In this document: one piece after another, positions 1 through 7,867 of the stretch
Position numbering within the stretch: the stretch's first letter is position 1
Layout of the letters: every line of letters starts with the position of its first letter
Translations under genes and position numbers: made by a program
The notes under the pieces: model-generated
Told to the model about the DNA's origin: nothing
What the model saw: only the letters and a program-made list of their open reading frames with translations
The model's database searches: none
Assembly: GCA_024711125.1 (NCBI GenBank)
Contig: JANJTM010000054.1
Location: 22,501 to 86,500, forward strand
DNA: 64,000 nucleotides
From: Rhodothermales bacterium
Lineage (GTDB): Bacteria > Bacteroidota > Rhodothermia > Rhodothermales > UBA10348
Reading direction: 5' to 3'

Positions 1-1
1 A

Positions 2-604
2 GCGGCCCGGGCACTGGACGAGGCCGGGCTGGTCGCCCAGTTCCAGACCCTGCGCAGACCGAATCTCCCGCGGGACATCGTGATCGACCAGCGACCCGCG
101 GCCGGTTCGGCGGTCAAACCCGGCCGCCACGTATTCCTCACGGTGAACACGGGAGACACCACCACGGTCACCGTTCCGAGAGTGCTGGGACTCTCCCTGC
201 GCGAGGCGCAGAGCCGGATGGTCCTGCTCGGGCTCGTGGTGCCGACCGTACTGCCGGACTCCATCCCGTCGTCCCACGCCAATACCGTCACGCGGCAGGA
301 GCCCGAAGCCGGCACGCGGGTGCCGGCCGGAATGGAGGTCACGCTCTGGTTTTCAACCGGGCTCGGGGAGCGTTACGTGACGGTTCCGGACGTCACCGGA
401 ATCCCGCCCGACGAAGCCAGGGCCCGCCTGCTCGAACTGCGCCTGAGATCGGTCGTGCTGGGTGAGACCGAGAATCCGGACGCCCCCCTGATCCTCGACC
501 AGAGCCCGCAGGCGGGCGCACAGGTGCGGGAGGGTTTCGAAATCCGGCTCAGGGTCGGCCCCACGGCGCCGGAGCAGCCCCCATCGGGAGAACAGGAACC
601 GTGA
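2..604 (+). CDS. PASTA-repeat protein, C-terminal part
   Basis: The reading frame is open from the left window edge, so the 5' end lies outside; the GTG at 80 is an internal valine and not a start. About 200 residues are visible, forming three consecutive PASTA-type repeats of about 70 residues, the first cut by the edge. Each shows the usual V-P-x-V/L-x-G-x-x-x-x-x-A start and a P-x-A-G-x-x-V end. PASTA repeats bind muropeptides or act as extracytoplasmic spacers in Ser/Thr kinases, penicillin-binding proteins and stand-alone envelope proteins. No kinase or transpeptidase domain is visible, so the class cannot be decided. The tail is proline- and glutamate-rich. The stop lies 10 bases before the end of the convergent pyrR. 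The repeat call is firm; the role is inferred. Confidence 0.8.
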   Translation, partial: AARALDEAGLVAQFQTLRRPNLPRDIVIDQRPAAGSAVKPGRHVFLTVNTGDTTTVTVPRVLGLSLREAQSRMVLLGLVVPTVLPDSIPSSHANTVTRQEPEAGTRVPAGMEVTLWFSTGLGERYVTVPDVTGIPPDEARARLLELRLRSVVLGETENPDAPLILDQSPQAGAQVREGFEIRLRVGPTAPEQPPSGEQEP

Positions 605-614
605 CCGGCCCGGG

Positions 615-1127
615 CTACTCCTCGATGTGAACGGCCAATCGGCCCGACAGCTCGACCACGACGCGCTCCCGGTGCTTGGTGGGCAGCCTGACGCCCACGT
701 AGTCTGCCTGGATGGGATACTCCCGGTGCCCGCGGTCCACCAACGCCACGAGTTGGATCGTCCGCGGGCGCCCATGGCGGACGACGGCGTCCAGCGCGGC
801 CCTCGCCGTGCGCCCCGTATACAGCACGTCATCCACGAGGATTACGTCCCGGTCCAACAGATCCGGCACGTCGCCCGCCGTCGGTGACGGAGCGCCGACG
901 GGACGGTCATCGCGGAACGGCGCCACGTCGAGCGCCACGACCGGCACCTCGCGCCCTTCGACTTCGGCGAAAACGTCCCCGAGATGCCGCGCCAGGGCGA
1001 GCCCGCGCTCCCGGATGCCTACGACGACCAGGTTGTCCGCACCCCGGTTCCGCTCGAGGATCTCGAAGACCAACCGGCGGATCGTGCGTCGCACTCTTCC
1101 GTCTTCCATTATCCGCTTGGCCGTCAT
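615..1127 (-). CDS. pyrR: PyrR bifunctional regulator/uracil phosphoribosyltransferase
   Basis: This 170-residue type I phosphoribosyltransferase has the PRPP-binding motif VILVDDVLYTGRTARAAL (roughly residues 95-112), which is the PyrR signature. The N-terminal alpha/beta part (LVVVGIRERG) and the C-terminal LPTKHRERV also match PyrR. Family members convert uracil plus PRPP to UMP, and in many bacteria bind pyr mRNA leaders to control pyrimidine genes. No pyr operon is adjacent, though pyrE lies about 31 kb away at 32412-33020. The start chosen (MTAKRIM) gives the normal family length. The gene lies 9 bases downstream of the preceding minus-strand gene (1137-1538), so the two are probably co-transcribed. 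Whether it regulates RNA here is unknown. Confidence 0.9.
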   Translation of the reverse strand: MTAKRIMEDGRVRRTIRRLVFEILERNRGADNLVVVGIRERGLALARHLGDVFAEVEGREVPVVALDVAPFRDDRPVGAPSPTAGDVPDLLDRDVILVDDVLYTGRTARAALDAVVRHGRPRTIQLVALVDRGHREYPIQADYVGVRLPTKHRERVVVELSGRLAVHIEE

Positions 1128-1136
1128 GGGACCGGC

Positions 1137-1538
1137 CTACTGGAACATGGCCTTGATGCTGCCCCAGGTGCGGCGGACGGCGGTCGTCGTGTAGTTCAGG
1201 GACTTCGTCACGATGACCTCGCGGAGCCCGTTCGAATACACGGCTTCCAGCCGGTAGTCGACCTGATCCGCGGCAGACTTGTACACCTGGTCGTCCCGGA
1301 ACGCATAGGGCCGGCCGCTCCCGTGGGCCTTGAAGCTCTGGACGCGCACGAACTGGTCGTTGCTGTACGGCGTGCGCCGCAACAACTCGTACTCCCGGAC
1401 ATCCTCTTCGAAATCGGTCTGCCACGTGATGGCAAAACTGCGCCCGTCGGGGCTCACGTCGAACGACGCGAGCCGCACACCGTAACCCATCGACATCGCG
1501 ACGAGCAGCGGCAGGGCCAGGATCGCAAGGCGCTTCAT
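1137..1538 (-). CDS. Exported fibronectin-III-like hypothetical protein
   Basis: This 133-residue protein has an N-terminal hydrophobic signal segment (MKRLAILALPLLVAMSMG). It is followed by one beta-rich domain whose pattern (SFAITWQTDFEEDVREYELL, then VDYRLEAVYSNG) resembles a fibronectin type III module. No catalytic residues are recognised. A longer in-frame opening extends upstream to 1913, but its codon pattern is an antisense artefact of the fur region. The start at 1538 is chosen because the signal peptide begins there, and a -7-like TATCTTTC lies 32-40 bases upstream on this strand (1571-1578). It probably forms a short operon with pyrR, 9 bases downstream. Function is unknown; an envelope or secreted location is inferred from the signal peptide. 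Confidence 0.7.
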   Translation of the reverse strand: MKRLAILALPLLVAMSMGYGVRLASFDVSPDGRSFAITWQTDFEEDVREYELLRRTPYSNDQFVRVQSFKAHGSGRPYAFRDDQVYKSAADQVDYRLEAVYSNGLREVIVTKSLNYTTTAVRRTWGSIKAMFQ

Positions 1539-1570
1539 CAGGGGACCGACGGAATCCGGATTCTCGTTCG

Positions 1571-1578
1571 GAAAGATA
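1571..1578 (-). promoter_or_regulatory. Candidate -7 element for 1137-1538/pyrR
   Basis: The minus strand reads TATCTTTC, one mismatch from the Bacteroidota -7 consensus TAnnTTTG, 33 bases before the FN3-like start. No convincing upstream -33 element was found. It is reported because similar sequences precede several unrelated genes in this window. Confidence 0.3.
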
Positions 1579-1639
1579 GTCGAGCCGCGACGCAATGCAA
1601 GCCGGGGTTCCCCCGACCCGTGCCCCGGGCGCCCGCCTA

Positions 1640-2137
1640 CTAACCGCGCACGTCGCGCCGCGTTCCGCCGGCGGTCGGCAGGTTGGGGCAGGCGTCGCGT
1701 CGGCAATGCCCGTACAGGTGGAGCGAATGGTGATTGATCTCGAAGTGCAGTACTTCCGACACCATCTCCTGCACGCTCTGCAGCCGCGGGTCGCAGAACT
1801 CGAACACCTCGTTGCAGTCGAGGCACAGCAGGTGGTCGTGCTGCCGGAAACCGTAGGCCCGCTCGTATTTCGCCTGGCGGTTGCCGAATTGGTGTCGTTC
1901 GACGAGACGGCACTCGGTCAGCAGTTCGAGCGTGTTGTATACCGTCGCGCGGCTGACCCGGATACCCCCGGAACGCAGTTGCGAATACAGCGTGTCGGCG
2001 TCGAGATGCCCGTCCGATTCGTACAGCGCCTTCAGTACGGCGAAACGCTCCGGGGTCTGCCGCTGTCCCCGTTCCCTCAGGAACTCGGCGAAAAGGTGTT
2101 CCACCTCGTTCAGCACACCCGTCAGCGGAGTCGCCAT
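1640..2137 (-). CDS. fur: Fur-family metal-responsive repressor
   Basis: This 165-residue protein has the Fur two-domain layout. A winged-helix DNA-binding region spans about residues 25-88 (RQTPERFAVLKAL, then VSRATVYNTLELL). A dimerisation domain follows with H-x-H (100-102), C-x-x-C (105/108) and a second cysteine pair (145/150), which usually hold structural zinc. Fur proteins repress iron-uptake genes when loaded with Fe(II); Zur and PerR members share this architecture, so the exact metal is not certain. The start at MATPLTG gives the standard length; longer upstream translations run into tmk. The gene lies 7 bases after tmk on the same strand, so it is probably translated from the tmk mRNA. 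No Fur box was identified by eye nearby. Confidence 0.88.
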   Translation of the reverse strand: MATPLTGVLNEVEHLFAEFLRERGQRQTPERFAVLKALYESDGHLDADTLYSQLRSGGIRVSRATVYNTLELLTECRLVERHQFGNRQAKYERAYGFRQHDHLLCLDCNEVFEFCDPRLQSVQEMVSEVLHFEINHHSLHLYGHCRRDACPNLPTAGGTRRDVRG

Positions 2138-2144
2138 GCGCGGT

Positions 2145-2798
2145 TCACGTTGTTTCCGAGCCGTTACCGGACCGGGCTCCCTCGGTTCCGTTCCCGACGA
2201 GCCTCGCAAGGTCAGACCACACGACGGCGTGCTGTGCCTCCACCGTATCCCGGGCGTCCACGACCAGGAAACGGTCGGGCTCTGCGCGGGCGATCGCATC
2301 GTAGCCATCGGAGACGCTCCGGTGGAACGCGTCCCCCGCCCGCTCCATGCGATCTTCGGCGCGCTCGGCCCGCCGCGCCCGGGCCGTCTCGACGGGCAGG
2401 CGGAACAGGTACGTGCGGTCGGGCACCAGCCCCCCGGTCACGCGACCGTGGAAGTCCCGGAGCCAGCCCGGATCGGCCACGCCCCGACCGGCGCCCTGGT
2501 ACGCCGTCGTCGAGTCGAAGAACCGGTCGCACAGCACCACCGCGCCCGATTCGAGCGCGGGCCGGATGCGCTCGGCGCACAGTTGCGCCCGGGCGGCGCT
2601 GAAGAGGAGCAGCTCGGCGAACGGATGGATCGGGTGGGAGGAGTCCAACAGCAGTTCCCGGATCCGCTCCGACAGCCCGGTGCCGCCCGGCTCCCTCACG
2701 AGCAGGGTCTCGAAGCCCAGGGACGCCAGGCGGTCGCGTACCAGGGCCGCCTGCGTTGACTTTCCGCTTCCGTCGATTCCCTCGAACGTGATGAGCAT
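2145..2798 (-). CDS. tmk: Thymidylate kinase
   Basis: This 217-residue P-loop kinase phosphorylates dTMP to dTDP with ATP, an essential step in dTTP supply. The N-terminus MLITFEGIDGSGKST carries the Walker A motif (residues 7-15). REPGGT and the DRFFDSTTAYQGAGRG segment are diagnostic for thymidylate kinase. The start is fixed by alignment of the P-loop at the N-terminus; the frame stays open upstream only in non-conserved sequence. It is first of a tmk-fur pair with a 7-base gap. A divergent TPR gene starts 164 bases away, so the 2799-2962 gap probably holds promoters for both directions. The C-terminal tail beyond the kinase core is short and polar. Identification is very secure. Confidence 0.95.
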   Translation of the reverse strand: MLITFEGIDGSGKSTQAALVRDRLASLGFETLLVREPGGTGLSERIRELLLDSSHPIHPFAELLLFSAARAQLCAERIRPALESGAVVLCDRFFDSTTAYQGAGRGVADPGWLRDFHGRVTGGLVPDRTYLFRLPVETARARRAERAEDRMERAGDAFHRSVSDGYDAIARAEPDRFLVVDARDTVEAQHAVVWSDLARLVGNGTEGARSGNGSETT

Positions 2799-2915
2799 GG
2801 GCGCCGTGTTGGATCGCGAGAAACTACGATTCCGACGTACTCTATCCACGGAATCCCGTGGGCCGGCGACCGGAAGTCCGGCCTGCGGTTCCGAACCTTT
2901 CATCGAATGGCGCGC

Positions 2916-2921
2916 TATAAG
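2916..2921 (+). promoter_or_regulatory. Candidate -10 element for the TPR gene
   Basis: TATAAG, one base from the sigma-70 -10 consensus, lies 41 bases before the start at 2963 in GC-rich surroundings. No good -35 hexamer is present 17 bases upstream. This is a weak prediction based on position and composition. Confidence 0.3.
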
Positions 2922-2962
2922 GCGCTCCGCCCGATCTCCTCGGACGCACCGACACGAAACGC

Positions 2963-4369
2963 ATGTTCCACTCCGGATTCGACGACTCGGACGAGCTTCA
3001 CGGCGAGGATCGCCTGCGCGAACTCGTGGAGTCGTACGAGGCCGCCGACGGCTCCCGGTATTTCGATTCGGATACTCTCGACGATATCGCGAGCTGGTAT
3101 TTCGAAGCCGCACGATTCGAGGACGCGCTCCGCGTGGTCGACCGGGTGCTGGAGGGCCAGCCCTTCTCGTCGGACGCCTGGATGCGCCGGGGCATCCTGC
3201 TGAACAACCTGAATCGGCACGCCGAAGCCCTGGACGCGTACGACCGGGCGCTTTCCCTGAATCCAGCCGACCTCGAGACGCTGGTCAACCGGGGCATCAC
3301 GCTCGACAGCCTCGAGCGGCCGGAGGAGGCCCTGGAGGCATTCGGGCAGGCCCTGCAACTCGACCCGACGCACGACGAGGCGCTGTTCCACATCGGCGTC
3401 ACGCTGGAGCGTCTCGGCCGGTCGCAGGAGGCCGTCGCGGCCTTCGAAGCCTGTGCCGACGCGAATCCCGAGCACGCGGAAGTCTGGTACGAACTGGGGT
3501 TCTGTCTCGATCGGCAGGGGGATCTCGAGCGGGCCATCGCCTGCTACGACCGCCATCTGGACGTCGATCCGTACTCGCACGATGCCTGGTACAACCGGGG
3601 TATCGTGCTCAACCGCGCCGAGCGGTTCGATGACGCCGTGGCCTCCTACGACATGGCGATCGTCATCGCGGACGACTTCGCGTCGGCCCACTACAACCGC
3701 GGCAACGCGCTGGCCAACCTCGGGCGACTTGACGACGCGATCGCCAGCTACCTGCGGGTACTCGAGTTCGAGGAGAACGACGCCGCCACGTGCTACAACA
3801 TCGCGCTGGCGTACGAGGAGAAGAAGGAATACCGGGACGCCATCCGCTATTTCGAGAAGGCCGTGGAGACCGACGACGCGTACGCCGAGGCCTGGTACGG
3901 CCTCGGGTGCTGCTTCGACGCGCTCGAGCGGTACGACGAAGCGCTGACGTTCTTCAACCGGGCGGTGGTGCTTTCCCCCAACACGGCCGACTTCTGGTAC
4001 GCGAAGGCCGACAGCGCCTATAACCTCGGGCGGCTCGCCGAGGCCGCCGCGGCCTACCGGACGGTCGTCCAGCTCAGCCCGGACAACCAGGACGCCTGGC
4101 TGGATTACGCGGAAACCCTCTTCGAGGCCCGTCGACCCGAGGAGGCGCTCGATGCATACCGGAAGGCGGTTTCGCTCAAGCCCGACAGCGCGGGGAGCTA
4201 CTTCCAGCAGGCCAAGGCGCTCATGGCGCTCGGGCAACGGGACGAAAGCATCCGTTCGCTGAAGACCGCCTTCCGGCTGGATCCGCGCACCAGGGACGAG
4301 TTCCCGCTGACGTATCCCGACCTGTACCGGGACGCGCGGATCCGCCGCCTGCTCGACCTCGATCGTTAA
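2963..4369 (+). CDS. Tetratricopeptide-repeat protein
   Basis: The 468-residue protein is almost wholly built of tandem 34-residue TPR units, about a dozen. Recurrent pattern residues include W/Y at the helix A start, G/A-x-x-L, and A-x-x-x-Y/F-x-x-A followed by P-x-x (for example AWYNRGIVLNRAERFDDAVA). The first 40 residues are acidic and not repeat-like. There is no signal peptide or membrane segment, so a cytoplasmic scaffold or adaptor is likely. TPR arrays mediate protein-protein contacts; no partner can be named. A strong intrinsic terminator lies 65 bases after the stop, so it is probably the last or only gene of its transcript. The repeat class is certain; the role is unknown. Confidence 0.88.
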   Translation: MFHSGFDDSDELHGEDRLRELVESYEAADGSRYFDSDTLDDIASWYFEAARFEDALRVVDRVLEGQPFSSDAWMRRGILLNNLNRHAEALDAYDRALSLNPADLETLVNRGITLDSLERPEEALEAFGQALQLDPTHDEALFHIGVTLERLGRSQEAVAAFEACADANPEHAEVWYELGFCLDRQGDLERAIACYDRHLDVDPYSHDAWYNRGIVLNRAERFDDAVASYDMAIVIADDFASAHYNRGNALANLGRLDDAIASYLRVLEFEENDAATCYNIALAYEEKKEYRDAIRYFEKAVETDDAYAEAWYGLGCCFDALERYDEALTFFNRAVVLSPNTADFWYAKADSAYNLGRLAEAAAAYRTVVQLSPDNQDAWLDYAETLFEARRPEEALDAYRKAVSLKPDSAGSYFQQAKALMALGQRDESIRSLKTAFRLDPRTRDEFPLTYPDLYRDARIRRLLDLDR

Positions 4370-4433
4370 GCCGGCGAAGAACGAAAGCGGTCGACCGCCG
4401 TTGCACCGGCGCGGCTTTCGGGAATCCCGCCCC

Positions 4434-4466
4434 ACGGCGGTCTTTTCGCGAAGACCGCCGTTTTTC
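4434..4466 (+). terminator. Intrinsic terminator after the TPR gene
   Basis: A perfect 11-base-pair stem (ACGGCGGTCTT pairing with AAGACCGCCGT) with a 6-base loop TTCGCG is followed by TTTTT. It separates the TPR gene from the DUF368 gene, which starts 22 bases later, so the latter probably has its own promoter or relies on read-through. Confidence 0.85.
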
Positions 4467-4488
4467 GTTCCACGACGGAGTCCCCTCC

Positions 4489-5394
4489 ATGCTCAAGCGC
4501 CTGACCCACGTCGCACAAGGATTCGGAATGGGTATCGCGAACGTGATCCCCGGCGTGAGCGGGGGCACGATGGCCCTGATCTTCGGCATTTTCGAGCGCT
4601 TGGTCGCCGCGATGCGCGACGGTGTTTCGGTTGCCGTCGATCTCGCACGTTGGCAGCCCGCATCGGCGTGGACGAGGGCCAAGGCCCTTCCGTGGGGATT
4701 CATCCTTCCGCTGGGCGTGGGATTGCTCGCCGCGCCGTTCTCGACGGCCGGACTGATGAAGTCGCTCCTGGCCGACCATCCGCAGATCATGCGGGGGCTG
4801 TTCTTCGGCCTGATCGTCGGATCGCTCCCCGTGCCCTGGATGCGCACCCGGGAGCGGAACGCCGTCGGCATCCTGCTCCTGGTGCTGGCCGCGGCCGGCG
4901 CCTACCTGCTCGCGGGCCTGCCGCCCCGGGCCGTCGCCGACCCGTCGGACCTGCAGATTGCCTGGACGGCGGCGCTCGCCATCACGGCGATGATCCTGCC
5001 GGGAATCAGCGGGTCGTACGTCCTGCTGGTGCTGGGCATGTACGATCCGATCCTGGGTGCGCTCGACTCGTTCGACGTGCAATACCTGGTCGTCTTCGCC
5101 GTGGGCGCGGGACTGGGCCTGGCCGCGTTCACCGTGGTGCTCAACTGGCTGCTGGAACACCGGCACGACCTCACGATGCTGGTGCTCGTCGGCCTTATGG
5201 CAGGCTCCCTGCGGGCCCTCTGGCCATGGCAGACCGACAACGTGCCGCGGTTGGCCGAGGCCGGCGAACCCGTGCTGCCGGTGCTCGCGGTGCTGGTCCT
5301 CGGCCTGGCGCTGACCGGCCTGCTGACCTGGATCGATCGCCGGCGCATCGGCGCGGCGGACGACGGGAAGGTGCGACCGGGGGCGTCAGCGTGA
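4489..5394 (+). CDS. popT: DUF368 undecaprenyl-phosphate translocase (PopT-type)
   Basis: This 301-residue polytopic membrane protein belongs to DUF368. It shows the internal repeat typical of the family: GMGIANVIPGVSGGTMAL near the N-terminus and ILPGISGSYVLLVLGMYDP in the second half. About eight to nine hydrophobic segments are visible. DUF368 proteins (PopT) have been reported to return undecaprenyl phosphate across the cytoplasmic membrane for reuse in wall and polysaccharide synthesis, a job shared with DedA/UptA proteins. The gene starts just after the TPR-gene terminator. Its stop overlaps the convergent gene at 5386-7077 by 9 bases. Family assignment is confident; the transport role is taken from family knowledge and not from residues visible here. 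Confidence 0.85.
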   Translation: MLKRLTHVAQGFGMGIANVIPGVSGGTMALIFGIFERLVAAMRDGVSVAVDLARWQPASAWTRAKALPWGFILPLGVGLLAAPFSTAGLMKSLLADHPQIMRGLFFGLIVGSLPVPWMRTRERNAVGILLLVLAAAGAYLLAGLPPRAVADPSDLQIAWTAALAITAMILPGISGSYVLLVLGMYDPILGALDSFDVQYLVVFAVGAGLGLAAFTVVLNWLLEHRHDLTMLVLVGLMAGSLRALWPWQTDNVPRLAEAGEPVLPVLAVLVLGLALTGLLTWIDRRRIGAADDGKVRPGASA

Positions 5395-7077
5395 GCGGAC
5401 CAGCGTGACGGTGCGTACGGAGCCCCCGACGCTCACCCGGAACCGGTAGCTGCCGGGCGGCAGTCCGCTTCCGCCTACCGCAAGGTCGAGGGTGGTACCC
5501 GCCTGGACGGGCCCGTCGAACACCACCGCCAGCACGCGACCCAACGCGTCGACCAGCTCGGCCCGTGCCGTCCCGGTTTCGTCGAAGGTCACCGGGATGC
5601 GGGCCGCTTCCGTGAAGGGATTCGGCCATGCGGCTCCCACGCGGAACGAGGCCGGAACGTCGGGGGCCGGGTCCGTGGAAGCCGCCACGGCCCCCGCGTC
5701 CACCGACAGCACGAAGAGTCCCTGCCCGATGGACGAAGCGAGCACCGTGTCGTCGTCGAAGTACGGGTAGACCGACCAGGTCCCGTCCCAGACCGATGGC
5801 CCGTTGGTGGGCGTCGTATCGAACCACGCGATCTCTTCCGGGCGCTCCGGGTCTGAAACGTCGAGCACGCGTATGCCCTCCTTGTAGTTGGCCTGGTACA
5901 GGCGGCCGCGCGTGGTGTACATGTTGTGGTCGATGCCGCTCCGGGTCGAGAAATACTGCCCGGCCACTTCGGGGTCGTCGAGCTTCGATACGTCGAAGAT
6001 GAGCGTGCGGATGGGTCCTCCCCCGTTGAGTTCGTCGAGTTCGTCGCCAAGGAAGAAGTACCGCTGGTCTTCCGAGAGCCATCCCTGGTGGGCGTAGCTC
6101 GTGCCGGGATACTGGCCCAGGCCGACGGGAACGGGGGCCGAGGCGTTGGTGACGTCGGCGATCGAAAGGGCGGTCTCGTTGGATCCGAAGCAGATCCGGC
6201 GACCCGTGAACCGCGTGTCCGGACCCCGATAGACGACACACTGGGCGTCGTGCGTGTAGCCGGTCAACGCGCGGCCCGTGCCGGGGTGGTTGAAACACCC
6301 CGCGAACCGCGGATCGGCCGGTACCGCCAGATCGAGCATCACCAGGCCGCCGGCGCAGGCCCGGGGCGAGGGCGATTGTCCGGCCGACGCCCCGACCACG
6401 AACGCGAATCCGGTCTCCTCGTCGATCGCGATGTTGTGTGCGCTTCCGAACCCGAAGTAATGGCCGGTCTCCTGAAAATTCGTGGGGGTGGTCACGCCCC
6501 TCAGGGTTCTCAGGTCGAACACCTGGAGCCCGTGACCCGGCTGGGCATCGGCCACGATGTAGGCATGGTCCTGGTAGACCTTGATGTCGCGCCACGACGA
6601 ATTCCGCCCGCCGTGGGACGGAAGATTGCCCACGTAGACCGGCGCGTCCGGATAGGTCACGTCGACGAAAGCCGTTCCGTTCGTGCGACCCACGATGGCA
6701 TAACGACGCCCCGTCTTGGCGTCCTGCCAACCCCAGACATCGTTGAGCCCTACGCCGGGACCCCCTCCGAGCAACTGGATGGGCAGGAACGATTGCAGGT
6801 GCATCCGGCTGCACGCGTATCCGGATGCCAGTCCCTCGACGCATTCCGACGGACCCATGGCGGAGGCCGCGGACGGGGCTTCCCCCCCGGTCGCGACGGC
6901 GAAGGGTCGCGACGTCCAGTCCACGGCGGTCGCCTTGCCGTCAGCGGCGCGCGTCGTCGGCACGTCCTGGGCGCGCAGGGGGTTCGGAAGCGCCAGCAGC
7001 AGCGTCGCGAGGACGAGCGCGCCGCCCGTATACTCCGGTGTACGACCAATCAGCCGAATGGAACGCCAGGGGATCAT
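5386..7077 (-). CDS. Secreted LVIVD (choice-of-anchor B) protein with T9SS-type tail
   Basis: The predicted 563-residue protein has an N-terminal signal-like hydrophobic stretch ending near PLRAQ. Several LVIVD beta-propeller-type repeats follow (for example GLQVFDLRTL, IADVTNASAPVPVG, IRVLDVSDPERPEEIAWFD). The final 85 residues (AWPNPF, then ALGRVLAVVFDGPVQAGTT, ending LPPGSYRFRVSVGGSVRTVT) match the type A sorting domain that directs proteins through the type IX secretion system. A cell-surface or secreted protein is inferred; the ligand is unknown. The chosen ATG (7075-7077) overlaps the divergent SDR start by two bases, leaving no room for a promoter, so translation may really begin nearer the hydrophobic core at about 7010-7030. 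The C-terminal end is secure. Confidence 0.8.
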   Translation of the reverse strand: MIPWRSIRLIGRTPEYTGGALVLATLLLALPNPLRAQDVPTTRAADGKATAVDWTSRPFAVATGGEAPSAASAMGPSECVEGLASGYACSRMHLQSFLPIQLLGGGPGVGLNDVWGWQDAKTGRRYAIVGRTNGTAFVDVTYPDAPVYVGNLPSHGGRNSSWRDIKVYQDHAYIVADAQPGHGLQVFDLRTLRGVTTPTNFQETGHYFGFGSAHNIAIDEETGFAFVVGASAGQSPSPRACAGGLVMLDLAVPADPRFAGCFNHPGTGRALTGYTHDAQCVVYRGPDTRFTGRRICFGSNETALSIADVTNASAPVPVGLGQYPGTSYAHQGWLSEDQRYFFLGDELDELNGGGPIRTLIFDVSKLDDPEVAGQYFSTRSGIDHNMYTTRGRLYQANYKEGIRVLDVSDPERPEEIAWFDTTPTNGPSVWDGTWSVYPYFDDDTVLASSIGQGLFVLSVDAGAVAASTDPAPDVPASFRVGAAWPNPFTEAARIPVTFDETGTARAELVDALGRVLAVVFDGPVQAGTTLDLAVGGSGLPPGSYRFRVSVGGSVRTVTLVRSR

Positions 7078-7867
7078 GTTCGAAAATCGCATCGTCTTCG
7101 TGACCGGTGCCTCGGCCGGGATCGGTGCCGCCTGCGCAGAGGCGTTCGCCGCCGCCGGGGCCTCGCTCCTGCTTTGCGCACGCCGCCCTGAGCGGCTTGA
7201 ACGCGTCGCGCTCACACTATCTTCACGGTACGGGGTTCCCGTGCATGCCTTCGGCCTGGACGTGACCCGGAAGGACGAAGTGGACCTCGCGCTGGCCGCC
7301 CTTCCCGAACCGTGGAGCCGGATCGACGTCCTCGTGAACAACGCGGGAAAGGCCCTGGGGCGGGACGCCGTGCACGAAGCCGAGGACCGGCACATCGACG
7401 GCATGATCGAGACGAACGTGCGGGGCCTCCTTCACGTCACCCGGGCCGTTCTGCCCGGCATGCTGAAACGGGGCCGAGGCCACGTGATCAACATCGGCTC
7501 GACGGCCTCTCGCTGGATTTACCCCGGCGGCGCGACCTATTGTGCCACGAAGGCGGCCGTCGCCGCGCTCACCGAAGGGCTCAAGATGGACCTGCACGGC
7601 ACTCCGATCCGGGTCAGCTCGGTCGATCCCGGCCTGGTCGAGACGGAATTCAGCCTCGTGCGTTTCGACGGCGATCGGAAGAGGGCCGACGAGGTATACG
7701 CCGACATGACGCCGCTTTCTGCCGAGGACGTCGCCCGATCCGTGGTTTTCGTGGCCGGTCAGCCGGCCCACGTCAACATCCTGCAGGTCGTCATGCTTCC
7801 GACCGACCAGTCGTCCTCGTCCATGGTCCACCGCCGCCCGACCTCCGGCGGCACAACCCGCGCCTGA
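7076..7867 (+). CDS. Short-chain dehydrogenase/reductase (YdfG-like)
   Basis: This 263-residue classical SDR carries the dinucleotide-binding motif TGASAGIG (10-17), NNAG (88-91), a catalytic serine region GSTAS (141-145) and the Y-x-x-x-K pair (Tyr155, Lys159). NAD(P)-dependent oxidation or reduction of a hydroxy compound is expected. The overall pattern (LDVTRKDEV, ETNVRGLLHVTRAVLPGM, VDPGLVETEFS) resembles YdfG/3-hydroxy-acid dehydrogenases. The last about 20 residues are low complexity. The stop overlaps the start of the following amidohydrolase (TGATG), suggesting a shared transcript. An in-frame ATG at 7059 is an alternative start. An AGGGGA stretch precedes 7076 but is unusually close. 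Substrate is unknown. Confidence 0.85.
   Translation: MFENRIVFVTGASAGIGAACAEAFAAAGASLLLCARRPERLERVALTLSSRYGVPVHAFGLDVTRKDEVDLALAALPEPWSRIDVLVNNAGKALGRDAVHEAEDRHIDGMIETNVRGLLHVTRAVLPGMLKRGRGHVINIGSTASRWIYPGGATYCATKAAVAALTEGLKMDLHGTPIRVSSVDPGLVETEFSLVRFDGDRKRADEVYADMTPLSAEDVARSVVFVAGQPAHVNILQVVMLPTDQSSSSMVHRRPTSGGTTRA

Noticed and set aside
80-82. GTG at 80 as the start of the PASTA protein
   Set aside because: The same frame is open to the left edge with PASTA-like sequence (ALDEAGLVAQFQTLRRPN), so this is an internal valine codon.
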